DNA of 64,000 nucleotides from NCBI GenBank assembly GCA_938017795.1, contig CALIJZ010000030.1, positions 22,244 through 86,243 of the forward strand. Direction: 5' to 3'. The translations under genes and the position numbers were made by a program. Positions within the stretch are counted from its first letter, which is position 1, and every line of letters begins with the position of its first letter. Shown piece after piece: positions 8,659-17,462 of the stretch. This DNA comes from an uncultured Bacteriovoracaceae bacterium (GTDB taxonomy: Bacteria; Bdellovibrionota; Bacteriovoracia; Bacteriovoracales; Bacteriovoracaceae). The notes beneath the pieces are model-generated. The model made no database searches. It was not told the DNA's origin and was given only the letters and a program-made list of their open reading frames with translations.

Positions 8659-10007
8659 TGAACGATTTTCCCAACTAAGTCATAGTCATGTGAGTCTGTG
8701 ATTAGAACCTTTACTATATCGCCAGGATATCCTAATCCATCATTAATAATAACACATCCATCAATATCTGGAGCCTGCCCAACATGCCTACCTTTAATCA
8801 GTAAAGCTGTTTCAGGGTGAGCGCCTTCTACTAAAACTTCTAAAGTTTTACCTATATGGCTAATCATTTTTTTGGCACTGATTTCTTTTTGTATTTCATA
8901 AACTTCATCAAAACGCTCATCAATAACTTCTTGAGAGATTTTATCACCAAGATTAATAGCTGGAGTTCCTTCTTCATCTGAATATTTAAACACGCCAAGG
9001 TGATCAAATTCTACTTCAGCAATCTTTTCTTTTAAAAGATTAAAATCATCTTGTGTCTCACCAGGAAATCCTACAATTACTGATGTTCTTAGAAATATTC
9101 CAGGGATTTTTTCTTTCAATCTATAAATTTTTTCCATCATCTCTTCAGTCGAAATTTTACGATTCATCTTTCTTAAAATCTTTGATGAGAAATGTTGAAC
9201 TGGCATATCTAGATAGGTACAAATTTTCTTTGAATTTGCGATAACATCTATTACTTCTTCTGTTAAATCATCAGGGTAGTAATAAAATAACCTGATCCAT
9301 TCAATCCCATGTACTTGTTCAAGAGCAAGAAGCAATTCATGTAAGTCATTTTTTTCATTTAGATCAACACCATAATCAGAAAGGTCTTGCGAGATAAGGT
9401 TTAACTCTTTGACTCCACTTTCAGCCAATCTTGTTGCTTCTTTAACTAGAGACTCAACTGATCTTGATCTAAGCTTCCCTCTCAAAGTAGGAATAATACA
9501 AAAAGTACAATTTCTATTACACCCTTCACTGACTTTAAGCCAGGCCATATATCCTGGAGAGGTGTTGATTCGAGGATCCATATCAGAATGAATATATTTG
9601 GGTATTTCTACAAATGATTTTTTCTCTAATTTATCTTCTTCTAAGGCCTTTAATAGAATTGTAATTTTGTTGTATTCACCAGTTCCAATGAACAAATCAA
9701 CTTCTGGCATAGAATCTTCAAGATCTGTACTATATCTTTGTGCCATACACCCGGCCATCACTAAGGCCTTACATTTACCCTGTTTAGGATCCTTTAAATC
9801 AGCAAAGTCTAAAATGGTTTCAATAGATTCTTTTTTTGCAGCTTCCACAAAAGAGCAGGTATTTACAATTATGACTTCTGCTTCTTTAGGCTCTGTAACT
9901 ACGTTGTATCCATCTAAGCCTAAGTATCCAAGCATAACCTGAGAATCAACAAGGTTCTTAGAACACCCTAAAGAGGAAAAATAAAGACTTTTTTCTGACA
10001 TGCTCAT
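8655..10007 (-). CDS. rimO: Ribosomal protein uS12 methylthiotransferase RimO
   Basis: RimO is a two-cluster radical SAM enzyme that methylthiolates the conserved Asp of ribosomal protein S12. The 450-residue product has the UPF0004 domain with its three cluster cysteines (SLGCSKN, NTCSFVE, MAGCMAQ), the radical SAM CxxxCxxC (CNRNCTFC) and a C-terminal TRAM domain. RimO-typical segments YSDEEGTPA and LDMPVQHFS separate it from MiaB, which acts on tRNA. It is monocistronic-looking, convergent with epmA. Confidence 0.95.
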   Translation of the reverse strand: MSMSEKSLYFSSLGCSKNLVDSQVMLGYLGLDGYNVVTEPKEAEVIIVNTCSFVEAAKKESIETILDFADLKDPKQGKCKALVMAGCMAQRYSTDLEDSMPEVDLFIGTGEYNKITILLKALEEDKLEKKSFVEIPKYIHSDMDPRINTSPGYMAWLKVSEGCNRNCTFCIIPTLRGKLRSRSVESLVKEATRLAESGVKELNLISQDLSDYGVDLNEKNDLHELLLALEQVHGIEWIRLFYYYPDDLTEEVIDVIANSKKICTYLDMPVQHFSSKILRKMNRKISTEEMMEKIYRLKEKIPGIFLRTSVIVGFPGETQDDFNLLKEKIAEVEFDHLGVFKYSDEEGTPAINLGDKISQEVIDERFDEVYEIQKEISAKKMISHIGKTLEVLVEGAHPETALLIKGRHVGQAPDIDGCVIINDGLGYPGDIVKVLITDSHDYDLVGKIVH

Positions 10008-10096
10008 ACTTACGAAAATTGAACATATAGGTCAATTTAGGTGCATAGAAATTACAATGTATACGTGGAATTCACCAAAGAATTTAACTAATAAGC

Positions 10097-10387
10097 TTAA
10101 TTGTCACTTCTTCTGAACTTTTTCTTAAAACTCTTTCTAAAAAGCTCTCTTTTTTCATCATCTAGATAGATCTCTTTTAGCTTCTTTCTTCGTTTGGGAG
10201 GTAACTTCTTAAGTTTACTCATTCTTTTTCTGAGACGCTTTTTCTTATTTTCTGGTAATTTTTTAAACTCATTGACCCTTTGCTCTCGAGTCATTTTTCG
10301 CCACTTCCCATAATCTTCAATATTCATAGGTTCATCAGCCAATACAAATGATGAGAATCCAATTATTAGAGCTAACAAAAACTTCAT
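10097..10387 (-). CDS. DUF3106-like basic periplasmic protein
   Basis: The 96-residue product has a signal peptide (cleaved after FVLA) followed by a highly basic helical region with repeated W/LPxxxRxxL units (YGKWRKMTREQRVNEFKKLP, KLKKLPPKRRKKLKEI), the pattern of DUF3106. It is the third gene of the sigma operon, starting in a TAATG junction at 10387. By position it parallels small periplasmic partners of envelope-stress systems such as CpxP/Spy or CnrX; that role is inference. It could bind nucleic acid-like polyanions or lipid A, but nothing shows this. Confidence 0.7.
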   Translation of the reverse strand: MKFLLALIIGFSSFVLADEPMNIEDYGKWRKMTREQRVNEFKKLPENKKKRLRKRMSKLKKLPPKRRKKLKEIYLDDEKRELFRKSFKKKFRRSDN

Positions 10388-10734
10388 TATGATTGACCTT
10401 CTTCTAATAACTCATCCCATTCTTCATGAGCAACATCCAGTACTTCATCATCAATATGCATCAATAGTTCCATATTCTGAAGGATATCCTCATCTTCATC
10501 AATTACTGATTCTACTATTATATTTTCAGTTGAGGTTGAACTAGAGTTATAAAAGACTACTCCCATCAATAACATTGCGGCTACAGAAGCCGGCACCATC
10601 CAAAAGGCCCAAAACTTAGAAGGTTTTTTTTCATTAAACTCTTCATTAAATCCTTTCCAAAAGTCTTTATCAAAGTCCTTTGAAAGGTCATGTTTTAGTT
10701 TAGATTTTAATCCATCAAAAAATTCATCACTCAT
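10387..10734 (-). CDS. Single-pass membrane protein, candidate anti-sigma factor
   Basis: The 115-residue protein has a charged cytoplasmic N-terminal half (about residues 1-40), one transmembrane helix (about 43-65, MVPASVAAMLLMGVVF) and an acidic periplasmic tail ending EEWDELLEEGQS. It overlaps the ECF sigma gene by eight bases, the classic arrangement of a sigma factor and its membrane-bound antagonist. No zinc-binding anti-sigma motif (HxxxCxxC) is present, so the assignment rests on topology and position. The acidic tail could contact the basic DUF3106-like protein encoded next. Confidence 0.6.
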   Translation of the reverse strand: MSDEFFDGLKSKLKHDLSKDFDKDFWKGFNEEFNEKKPSKFWAFWMVPASVAAMLLMGVVFYNSSSTSTENIIVESVIDEDEDILQNMELLMHIDDEVLDVAHEEWDELLEEGQS

Positions 10735-11365
10735 GGATATCTCCTTTTTCTAAACAATCCTTCACACAAGCGATAAGATTGTTTTTAGCTCTATTTAATA
10801 GAGACTTTGTCGCCGATAAAGTAATATTTAATGTTTCAGCAATTTCATCGTAACTTTGCTCACTGAATATTCTCAAATTCAAAGCATCCTTTTGACTAAG
10901 CTTCATATTATCTAAGCATTTCATAACGATTGCTTTATCAGATTCTAATACTAATTTTTCTTCTATTCCCATTGACTCATCAACGATTTCAAACTCTTTT
11001 CCATCTTCTGATCGAAATTTTTCTATAGAGATTTCTTTTTTCTTCCTTAAATAGTCATAAGTAGTATTTCTAGCGATTGTCCAAAGCCAAGTAGTAAATT
11101 TGTACTCATTTCTATAAGAACCTCGACTTTTATAAACCTTCATGAAACTAGTCTGAGCAAGATCTTCGGAAATCCCAGGGTTTTTAGTCATGTTGTAAAT
11201 AAAGCTCACTATTGGTCCTTTATACTTATCAAAAAGAACTCTGAAAGCTTCTTGATCATTTTCTTGAACCAAAAGCATAAGCTCTTTATCACTTATAGGT
11301 TTTACGGACGTCTTATCGAAAGGTTTCGAAAAAATTTTTGTTTGTTTCTTAATAAATTCAGTCAC
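10727..11365 (-). CDS. ECF-family RNA polymerase sigma factor
   Basis: The 212-residue protein has region 2 (about residues 28-100: EAFRVLFDKYKGPIVSFIY, PGISEDLAQTSFMKVYKS, FTTWLWTIARNTTYDYLRKK) and region 4 with a helix-turn-helix (about 155-205: SYDEIAETLNITLSATKSLL) and no region 3, i.e. a typical ECF sigma-70. It heads a three-gene operon with a probable anti-sigma factor and a basic periplasmic protein. A TATAAT -10 on the minus strand at 11411-11416 may drive it, while the same interval carries an ECF-type promoter match facing the other way. Confidence 0.93.
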   Translation of the reverse strand: MTEFIKKQTKIFSKPFDKTSVKPISDKELMLLVQENDQEAFRVLFDKYKGPIVSFIYNMTKNPGISEDLAQTSFMKVYKSRGSYRNEYKFTTWLWTIARNTTYDYLRKKKEISIEKFRSEDGKEFEIVDESMGIEEKLVLESDKAIVMKCLDNMKLSQKDALNLRIFSEQSYDEIAETLNITLSATKSLLNRAKNNLIACVKDCLEKGDIHE

Positions 11366-11387
11366 TTAAAGATTCTAAGATTATTCA

Positions 11388-11413
11388 GAACCTTTTTCAA
11401 ATTGAGGCGTATT
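11388..11413 (+). promoter_or_regulatory. ECF-type promoter match upstream of the His/Arg-rich gene
   Basis: On the plus strand GAACC (11388-11392) and CGTATT (11408-11413) lie so that AAC and CGT are separated by exactly 16 bases, the spacing and core bases shared by many ECF promoters (AAC-N16-CGT). Transcription would start near 11420, about 65 bases before the ATG at 11487. The neighbouring divergent gene encodes an ECF sigma factor, so this may be its target. The match is by eye and has not been tested against background frequency. Confidence 0.45.
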
Positions 11414-11486
11414 ATACTCATACCCGCTGATTCTACTACGAAATGTTGTAGTTAAATCACGTAACATACTGAAAAAGGAGGGTTTT

Positions 11487-11819
11487 ATGGAACCATTTAT
11501 ACTAGCTACAGGGATTTTAATTGGAAGTGCTGTTAGTCAGGGAAACATTAATCACCGTCACCCGCATGTTGAAACAAGAGTACATTACCACTCGGATCAT
11601 TGCCCGGACTCTCACTTTAGATCAACTTTTACTTATCGAAGTCCTAGACCAAGGTACAGACATTACAGACCTAGATTAAGACCTGTTACTTATAGAAGAC
11701 ACCACTTTCATAAGAAGCATACTTATATCAAACCCAGAGTAAGAAGTGGTGTACGATATAGACCAATAAATACTAGAACCCAAACAAGAAGTTCTCGATC
11801 TCGATTGAGAAAAATTTAA
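11487..11819 (+). CDS. His/Arg/Tyr-rich small protein, probably exported
   Basis: The 110-residue protein has a short hydrophobic start (MEPFILATGILIGSAVSQG) that may be a signal peptide, then a strikingly biased body rich in His, Arg and Tyr (NHRHPHVETRVHYHSDHC, RYRHYRPRLRPVTYRRHHFH) and a basic Ser/Arg tail. The His clusters could bind metal ions; this is inference. Its ribosome-binding site is unusually strong (AGGAGGG at 11476-11482, four bases before the ATG), implying high expression. It is divergent from the sigma operon and ends before a clear intrinsic terminator. Confidence 0.75.
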   Translation: MEPFILATGILIGSAVSQGNINHRHPHVETRVHYHSDHCPDSHFRSTFTYRSPRPRYRHYRPRLRPVTYRRHHFHKKHTYIKPRVRSGVRYRPINTRTQTRSSRSRLRKI

Positions 11820-11845
11820 TCAACCTAAGATTAAATGTGTTTTTG

Positions 11846-11870
11846 AAGGGTCCATAAGGGCCCTTTTTTT
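11846..11870 (+). terminator. Intrinsic terminator after the His/Arg-rich gene
   Basis: An eight-base-pair stem, AAGGGTCC and GGGCCCTT around an ATAA loop (one G-U pair), is followed by a run of seven T. The T run overlaps the stop codon of the convergent nadB gene at 11869-11871. Confidence 0.85.
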
Positions 11871-13392
11871 ATGCATGAAGTGCTGCGTGAATAATCATTT
11901 GAGTAACCTCAACGCTATTTCTTAAACCAATAAGCTCGTCTCTTAGCTCTGCATTTCGATAAAATTTTTGAATCTGAATATTTAATTCTCTCATCATTGC
12001 TTGAGCTCTTAACAATCTATTTCTTGATTTTTTAATTCCTACGTAATTCCACATCGTGTGCTTGATAATCATCTTATCTTGATTGATTAAACTAAGATCA
12101 ATTTCTTCTTTTGAAGTAACCCAGTCTTTTATTTTTTCATTTTTATAAAGTTTACACTCTTTAATCTGCTCTTGGATATCAACTGCAGCTTTATAGCCAA
12201 AAGTTAACCCCTCTAACAATGAAGTTGAAGCTAATCTATTCTCACCATGTAAGCCAGTACAAGCGACCTCTCCGACTGCGTATAAATGCTTTATAGTTGT
12301 TCGACCTAAAAGATCTACCTTGACTCCTCCACAAGTATAGTGGGCTGCAGGAACTACTGGGATAAGATCAGTGCTCATATTAATTTTATGTTCAATTAGA
12401 TGATTAAAAATTGTCGGAAACCTATGTTTTAAATGTTTTTCAGACTCATGAGTAATATCAAGAAAAACTGAATCCCATTTATTTTCTATCATCTCTGTCA
12501 TGATTGCATCTGAGACAACATCCCGTGGAGCAAGCTCAAGATCTTTATGATAGCGTTCCATAAAACGCTCTCCCTTAGGGTTGACTAGCTTAGCCCCCTC
12601 ACCTCTTACAGCCTCACTTATAAGAAATCTTTTCTGAGCAACCGGCCCAAAAAAGGTAGTTGGATGAAATTGTATAAATTCCATATTGGTAACTAACCCA
12701 CCTGCCCGACGTACCATCGCATGACCATCTCCCCTCGCTCCTAATCCATTGGTATGGTGAAGATAGAGTGCATTAAGACCTCCAGTTGCAAGAACTGTTT
12801 TCTTAGCTAAGACTTTCATCACATTTTTTTTCTCTTGATCAAATATATAAGCACCAACTATCTTATTTTCTTCATATCTTTGATGAATTGTCGTTCCATG
12901 ATGGGATGGAGCAATCAAATCGATAGCTGTAGCTTTCGTATAAATAGTAACATTTGAAAACTTAGAGAGATAATTTAAAAGAGATATTTCAATTGCTTTC
13001 CCTGTCGCGTCAGCATTAAAGAGAATTCTTGGGAATGAATGAGCAGCTTCTTGAGTAAAGGCGAGAGAACCGTCATCATTTTTTGTAAATTCAGTCTTAG
13101 CTTTCTCAAATAAGATCTCTCTTAAAATAGGAGAAGATTCATTTACTAAAACTTCTATCGCTTTATCAAAGGAAGTATCTCTACTTGCACTTTGGATATC
13201 ATTACCTATAAGTTTATCATCATCTTGAATATAGATGATCCCACCCTGGGCCCAGTAAGTATTACTCTCTTCAGGTTTTTTTCCTCTTGTTACAAGAGCA
13301 ATCTTTAAATCTTTATTTTCAGCCAACTTCATTGCACAAGTTAAGCCTGATATTCCTGTTCCAATTATTAAAACGTCATAATTTGCATTCAT
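11869..13392 (-). CDS. nadB: L-aspartate oxidase
   Basis: NadB oxidises L-aspartate to iminoaspartate with FAD, the first step of de novo NAD synthesis. The 507-residue product has the N-terminal FAD motif (LIIGTGISGLTCAM), the succinate-dehydrogenase-like segments LAPRDVVSDA and HYTCGGVKVD, and GLHGENRLASTSLLEG, which is typical of NadB. The C-terminal helical domain is complete. It follows nadC with one base between them. nadA is not in the window. Confidence 0.95.
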   Translation of the reverse strand: MNANYDVLIIGTGISGLTCAMKLAENKDLKIALVTRGKKPEESNTYWAQGGIIYIQDDDKLIGNDIQSASRDTSFDKAIEVLVNESSPILREILFEKAKTEFTKNDDGSLAFTQEAAHSFPRILFNADATGKAIEISLLNYLSKFSNVTIYTKATAIDLIAPSHHGTTIHQRYEENKIVGAYIFDQEKKNVMKVLAKKTVLATGGLNALYLHHTNGLGARGDGHAMVRRAGGLVTNMEFIQFHPTTFFGPVAQKRFLISEAVRGEGAKLVNPKGERFMERYHKDLELAPRDVVSDAIMTEMIENKWDSVFLDITHESEKHLKHRFPTIFNHLIEHKINMSTDLIPVVPAAHYTCGGVKVDLLGRTTIKHLYAVGEVACTGLHGENRLASTSLLEGLTFGYKAAVDIQEQIKECKLYKNEKIKDWVTSKEEIDLSLINQDKMIIKHTMWNYVGIKKSRNRLLRAQAMMRELNIQIQKFYRNAELRDELIGLRNSVEVTQMIIHAALHA

Positions 13393-13393
13393 A

Positions 13394-14242
13394 TTATTTA
13401 TTGTATTTTAATGAGAGATCTACTTTTTGGGGGGCGTAAGTTAGCATTCCAATGCTCATGGCGTCCACCCCTTCAATAGCATAATCTTTTAAAATTCCTA
13501 GATGTAATCCGCCAGAGACTTCATAAGTCATTGAATCTTTTTTAATCTTAACCGCTTCTCTAATTTCATCAGGAGTAAAGTTATCTAGCATTACATGCTT
13601 CACACCCAACTTCATAGCAGCTTCCAATTCTTTGAGGTCATGAATCTCAACAACCCTAGGATTATAAAAAGCTCCCATCGAATCAAAAAACTTCATTGCC
13701 TCTTCAAGTCCTCCAAAGAAAGACTTATGATTATCTTTAATCATCCAAACATCTGTTTGATGCATTCTATGATTAAATCCTCCGCCAATTCTAACTGCAT
13801 ACTTTTCAAATGCCCGTAAACCTGGGGTAGTTTTTCTTGTATCAAGAATTTTTATATTTTTATCTTTTACAACATCAACAAACTCTCTAGTTGTAGTTGC
13901 AATGCTGGACATTCGATTTAATAAATTTAAAGCAAGTCTTTCCAAGGTTAAGGCCACACTAAAAGGAAGTTGGAAATGAACTTCTTTTTTTTCTTCTTCT
14001 TTAAAAAATTGACCTTCAAATTTTAAAAACTCTTTATAATCAATTGGTTTATCTAAAAAGACATTAAAACATTCAAAAAAATACGGAAGTCCTGCAAGTA
14101 CAAGATCACTTTTAATTTTCAACTGACACTTCACGACATCGGACGGAAGAGATTGTATATAGAGGAAGTTTTCTTGAAACCCGTCTTCTTCTAAACTTCT
14201 ATAGACAAACTTTTTAATAAATTCTTTTGTTAGACTCGTCAT
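13394..14242 (-). CDS. nadC: Nicotinate-nucleotide pyrophosphorylase (quinolinate phosphoribosyltransferase)
   Basis: NadC converts quinolinate and PRPP to nicotinate mononucleotide. The product has the family signature DTRKTTPGLRAFEKYAV with the active-site Lys and Arg, followed by GGGFNHRMHQTDVWMIKDNH, and the C-terminal barrel segments VMLDNFTP and YEVSGGLHLG. Instead of a GTG at 14251, the ATG at 14242 is chosen, giving 282 residues. nadC-nadB forms a two-gene operon divergent from the ComEC-like gene. Confidence 0.95.
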   Translation of the reverse strand: MTSLTKEFIKKFVYRSLEEDGFQENFLYIQSLPSDVVKCQLKIKSDLVLAGLPYFFECFNVFLDKPIDYKEFLKFEGQFFKEEEKKEVHFQLPFSVALTLERLALNLLNRMSSIATTTREFVDVVKDKNIKILDTRKTTPGLRAFEKYAVRIGGGFNHRMHQTDVWMIKDNHKSFFGGLEEAMKFFDSMGAFYNPRVVEIHDLKELEAAMKLGVKHVMLDNFTPDEIREAVKIKKDSMTYEVSGGLHLGILKDYAIEGVDAMSIGMLTYAPQKVDLSLKYNK

Positions 14243-14297
14243 TTTAACCACTTAGTTTTTTTTATATATTACAGGTAATTGCAGTAATTCTAAACCC

Positions 14298-15245
14298 ATG
14301 AATAGAAACTATTTAATTATTCTGCTTATTAGTTCAGCCTTACTCTCTCTTGAGAGCAAAAAGTTCAACTATTCAAACAAGCAATTTTATCAGAGAAGAG
14401 CAAAACTAAAGATCTCCGTCCCAAACTGTAAGAGTATTGCTTGCAAATTAGAACTAGCAATTAACACAGGAGTGAAAAAGATTCCACGATCAGAGATCTT
14501 GATATACAAAAAATTAAACCTAATTCACCTCTTTACTCCATCTGGTTTACATCTGGTTCCTATTTCCTTTTTAGCTAGAGCCTTCTTGAATAAATATATT
14601 CATATACTTATCATTTTTTTTGGCTATTTATTGCTATTGGGAACAAACAACTTAATGTCACTAGAGAGGATTTTTTCTTTAAAGTTGTTTTATCTGTTTT
14701 TAAAAAATTTAAATTGCTCTATAACAAGTGTTTTTCTTATTGCTATGATTTGTAATTTATTGACCGGGAATTTTGAAACATCAACCCTAAGCTTTGTATT
14801 TAGTTTTCTATTTTTAGGTTCGGTCATTTCTGGAGAGAATATAAAAGAGATCTCACTGAACTTATATATTAGTAACTTATTAATTTCTTATTTCTTCATT
14901 GGAACTGTGAACTTCATTGCACCAATATTTGGTATCATCATCTCAAGTATTTTTACATTTCTTTACCCTTTTCTCTTTCTAAACTTCTGGATAGGTAAAA
15001 TGTTGTTGGGTTATCATAATGATTTTATAATGGATTTATTTCATCAAAGCGTAAAATCTCTTTATTTACTTTCAACAACTCTTCCTGACATTGAACTTTC
15101 CTTGGGAATAATTTTTATTATCTTACTCTCAAGAAGTAATAAAAAAGCTTTCTTATTATTAATCTTGATTTGTTTTGATCTAAATCAACATCAGATTCAC
15201 GCAAGAAGTAAGACTTTTTATAAAAGAGTTGATATATCTAGATAG
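14298..15245 (+). CDS. ComEC/Rec2 competence-domain membrane protein, short form
   Basis: ComEC forms the inner-membrane channel for single-stranded DNA uptake. This 315-residue protein has the hallmark of the competence domain, LIHLFTPSGLHLVPIS (residues 75-90, matching the ComEC HLxxxSGLH core), followed by about seven membrane helices. It lacks both the N-terminal OB-like domain and the C-terminal metallo-beta-lactamase domain of full-length ComEC (about 700 residues). No frameshifted remainder follows, because the next gene is convergent and overlaps by 28 bases. It may be a specialised paralogue; involvement in transformation is unproven. Confidence 0.7.
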   Translation: MNRNYLIILLISSALLSLESKKFNYSNKQFYQRRAKLKISVPNCKSIACKLELAINTGVKKIPRSEILIYKKLNLIHLFTPSGLHLVPISFLARAFLNKYIHILIIFFGYLLLLGTNNLMSLERIFSLKLFYLFLKNLNCSITSVFLIAMICNLLTGNFETSTLSFVFSFLFLGSVISGENIKEISLNLYISNLLISYFFIGTVNFIAPIFGIIISSIFTFLYPFLFLNFWIGKMLLGYHNDFIMDLFHQSVKSLYLLSTTLPDIELSLGIIFIILLSRSNKKAFLLLILICFDLNQHQIHARSKTFYKRVDISR

Positions 15246-15973
15246 ATTTCTTTTTTGCTTGTATTTACTTTAAGAAATTCACTTTCTCTTTCTTTTAATT
15301 TGCTGAGTAGTTTACTAGTAAAAGAGAAAATTCCTAATTTTGCTGAGTTCACTTTTATAGTAACTATTTTTCCTGACTCATCATAAGTTCCCAAACCAGA
15401 AATTCTCAATTTTCCACTTAAGCCTACTATAGCATCAGATTCTATAAATATTTTCCCATCTCTTATTTTAATATAACCATCTTCAAATCGACTTTTGCTT
15501 TTTGGAGTCTTAATTGAAATTATAGATTCCTTTAAATCCCCTTCATGAAAGCAGTTCCGTATAACGTCTTCTAAAAAGTTGGAACTTTTGTTATCAGCAG
15601 TGCATTTTAAATCAATATCACTGAGGGCGACCTCACTATCTTTTGTGTTACCTAAGAAAGATTTAAAACTCAAAGATATTTTTTCTTCGTTTGTATTATT
15701 AAATTCCAGAGCTTTAAGAGAAAGTGAAGAGATCTCTTTGATACTTGATGGAATACTCTCAAGAGATAAATCTTGATCATCAAAGATAAGACTTAACTCT
15801 TCATCTTGGTAAGCTAGAAGAAAATTCTGATTGTTCCAGCTCTGCTGTTGTAAGTGTAATGCAGAAAAATCTCCTTCACCAGAGAAGTCCAAGTATTCTA
15901 GATTTAGATTTTTTAAAACAACACCTGAAAAGGCTTGTAAACAGAAAAAGGCAACACAAATAAGTAACTTCAA
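15218..15973 (-). CDS. Secreted protein of unknown function
   Basis: The 251-residue product carries a signal peptide (MKLLICVAFFCLQAFSG) and a predicted beta-rich body with repeated short hydrophobic strands (FEDGYIKIRDGKIFIESD, LRISGLGTYDESGKIVTI). Two or three cysteines (CTADN, NCFHEG) could form a disulfide. The C-terminal half is faintly reminiscent of AsmA/LptC-type envelope proteins, but I cannot assign it. It overlaps the convergent ComEC-like gene by 28 bases and lies downstream of tig on the same strand. Confidence 0.6.
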   Translation of the reverse strand: MKLLICVAFFCLQAFSGVVLKNLNLEYLDFSGEGDFSALHLQQQSWNNQNFLLAYQDEELSLIFDDQDLSLESIPSSIKEISSLSLKALEFNNTNEEKISLSFKSFLGNTKDSEVALSDIDLKCTADNKSSNFLEDVIRNCFHEGDLKESIISIKTPKSKSRFEDGYIKIRDGKIFIESDAIVGLSGKLRISGLGTYDESGKIVTIKVNSAKLGIFSFTSKLLSKLKERESEFLKVNTSKKEIYLDISTLL

Positions 15974-16004
15974 AACACATCCTTATGTTTTTAAAAATTT
16001 AAGA

Positions 16005-17291
16005 TTACTTTATTATAATTTCTTTTTTGATGGCATCAAAGGTTTTTTCTTCTCTGATTGCGTAAGTCAGGTTCTGCTTAAGTTTTTCGTTACCACCGTA
16101 AATAGTTTTAACTTGATCAATGGGAGTACTGGAAAGATCTGCCATTGCTTGAAATTTCTCATCAAGGTCAGACTCTTCAACTTTAACTTCATATTTTGCT
16201 GCTAATTTTTCAAGAATTAATCCAGATCTAACTTGGAACGTTGCTCTTTGTTTAAAGTCATCTTCCCACTTTGAGTAATAGTCTGAAAGCATTTGCTCAT
16301 TTAGACCACTTCTTAGAAGATTGGCTTTTGTCTCTTCTTTTAAAGAGTTCACTTGATTAACAATTAAAGTTGCAGGCACATCAAACTCATTATCAGCAAC
16401 TAGTTTTTCTAATATTTTTTGATGAAGTGTTTCATCGGACTTTCTCTTCTTCTCTGCTATCAATCTTTTATTTGTTCTTTCTTCAAAGTCACTAGTGGAT
16501 TCAAAGCCAAACTCTTTAAGAATTTCATCATTATACTCAGGAAGTTTTTTTTCTTTAATCTCTAAAAGTTCTACTTCGAAAGTAACCTTGGCCCCTTTTA
16601 AATCTTCAGAGTGATAATCTTCAGGGAAAGTAAGTTCGATATTCTTTTTCTCACCTTTTTTCATTCCTTCCATCTTTTCTTCAAATCCAGGAATAAATTG
16701 TCCAGATCCAATCTCAAGAACATAGTCTGTTCCTTTCATATTCTCAGGACGCTCTCCATCTTCTTTGACACCTTGAAAATTCATAGTAGCAAAGTGTGAC
16801 TTTTCTAAGGCTTGATCTGGTTTAGTAACTTCAACCATTTCACTTCTTGAACTTAGCATTTGATTTTTAACATCATCAAAGTCTTTAGCTGTAACTTCGT
16901 CACTGGTTTTTTCAAATTCATATTTAGAATAATTTCCTACTTCAAATTCTGGAAAAGTTTCAACCTCCGCAACAAAAGAAATATTTTTCTTCTCTACTTC
17001 ATAGTTTGTATCTGAAAATTTTGGATAACCAATAGCTTTAATACCTTCAGTTTGAATTGCTTCATAAAATTCTTTTGTAACAAATCTATAAAGAGCATCA
17101 TTTTCAACTTGGGGACCATACATACTCTGGATCATAGATAGAGGAGCTTTACCTGGCCTATAACCTTTTAACTTTGCTCCCTTTTGTTTTTCTTTTAGAG
17201 CTTCGTTAATTTCATTAGACAAATCTACAGATTCAAATTTAAAGCTTAATTTCTTAGTGCAAGTGTTGATATTCTCAATAGAGTAATTCAT
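16005..17291 (-). CDS. tig: Trigger factor
   Basis: Trigger factor is the ribosome-bound chaperone and prolyl isomerase that meets nascent chains at the tunnel exit. The 428-residue protein shows the ribosome-binding N-domain with the loop around LKGYRPGKAPLSMI (about 38-51), an FKBP-type PPIase domain (about 160-245, with GSGQFIPGFEEKMEGMKKGE) and the helical C-domain. Length is normal. The usual tig-clpP-clpX neighbourhood is absent here. Confidence 0.95.
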   Translation of the reverse strand: MNYSIENINTCTKKLSFKFESVDLSNEINEALKEKQKGAKLKGYRPGKAPLSMIQSMYGPQVENDALYRFVTKEFYEAIQTEGIKAIGYPKFSDTNYEVEKKNISFVAEVETFPEFEVGNYSKYEFEKTSDEVTAKDFDDVKNQMLSSRSEMVEVTKPDQALEKSHFATMNFQGVKEDGERPENMKGTDYVLEIGSGQFIPGFEEKMEGMKKGEKKNIELTFPEDYHSEDLKGAKVTFEVELLEIKEKKLPEYNDEILKEFGFESTSDFEERTNKRLIAEKKRKSDETLHQKILEKLVADNEFDVPATLIVNQVNSLKEETKANLLRSGLNEQMLSDYYSKWEDDFKQRATFQVRSGLILEKLAAKYEVKVEESDLDEKFQAMADLSSTPIDQVKTIYGGNEKLKQNLTYAIREEKTFDAIKKEIIIK

Positions 17292-17462
17292 AGGTCAGTA
17301 TCCTTTATTGTAAACAAGTTATATTTTGATGCGAAATTATCATATATTGCCCTTCAGGACAAGCTGCTTGACTATACAAAGATAATTTTATTTAAAGCTC
17401 AATAAACTTTTGGAAGCCTCATCTTACGAGTCGCGTTACTGTTATCAATCTTTTTTGCACCT

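Noticed and set aside
15218..15245. Overlap of the ComEC-like and secreted-protein genes as evidence of a wrong gene
   Set aside because: Convergent 3' overlaps of this size also occur at other gene pairs here; both frames read well and have clear signals or motifs.
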